NCBI GenBank assembly: GCA_039815945.1
Contig: JBCBYI010000105.1
Coordinates: forward strand, 1 to 14,524
DNA from: UBA11606 sp039815945
GTDB taxonomy: Bacteria > Actinomycetota > Acidimicrobiia > Acidimicrobiales > Aldehydirespiratoraceae
DNA length: 14,524 nt
Direction: 5' to 3'
Part shown: one piece after another, positions 14,518 to 14,524 of the stretch
How positions within the stretch are numbered: position 1 is the first letter of the stretch
Layout of the letters: each line of letters opens with the position of its first letter
Program-made: the position numbers and the translations under genes
Notes under the pieces: generated by a model
Told to the model about the DNA's origin: nothing
The model's database searches: none
Seen by the model: only the letters and a program-made list of their open reading frames with translations

Positions 14518-14524
14518 ACGGAGG

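Overview
The window is a compact, GC-rich, gene-dense piece of a bacterial chromosome. The gene set suggests an actinobacterium: a RegX3-type response regulator, a CYP125-like P450, PcrA with a C-terminal Tudor-like tail, and start codons preceded by a bare TANNNT box. The poly-Thr lipoprotein linker and overall style fit the class Acidimicrobiia (Ilumatobacter-like), but that placement is inference. I see no transposase, integrase, tRNA, rRNA or CRISPR array, and nothing in base composition suggests a recently acquired island.

Layout, left to right. A 5'-truncated GGDEF-EAL cyclic-di-GMP protein (+) ends at 1063. It converges on icd (-), with a hairpin between them. Reading leftwards on the minus strand, purH, plsC and icd are closely spaced; icd also appears to have its own leaderless promoter. 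A small four-helix membrane protein (+, 4771-5181) starts divergently from purH. It ends 6 bp from the stop of a minus-strand series read as sucC, sucD, an amidase_3 lipoprotein and a second lipoprotein that looks like a dead copy of that amidase. A single-pass membrane protein (+, 9487-10020) is divergent from sucC, and a CYP125-like P450 (+) follows. The P450 ends 4 bp from the stop of pcrA (-). Upstream of pcrA are four tandem 25-bp hairpin repeats and then a RegX3-like response regulator (-), whose upstream region is cut by the window edge.

Most genes are housekeeping: two TCA-cycle steps (isocitrate dehydrogenase and succinyl-CoA synthetase), the last two steps of IMP synthesis, phosphatidate synthesis, DNA repair, and envelope or signalling functions. 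The least ordinary items are (1) the amidase followed 2 nt later by a paralogue that has lost every zinc and catalytic residue, (2) the tandem hairpin array whose last copy supplies the regulator's stop codon, and (3) four genes with a TANNNT box exactly 7 nt before the start codon, which implies leaderless mRNAs and fixes several start sites. I did not find a convincing new multi-gene defence or mobile system.
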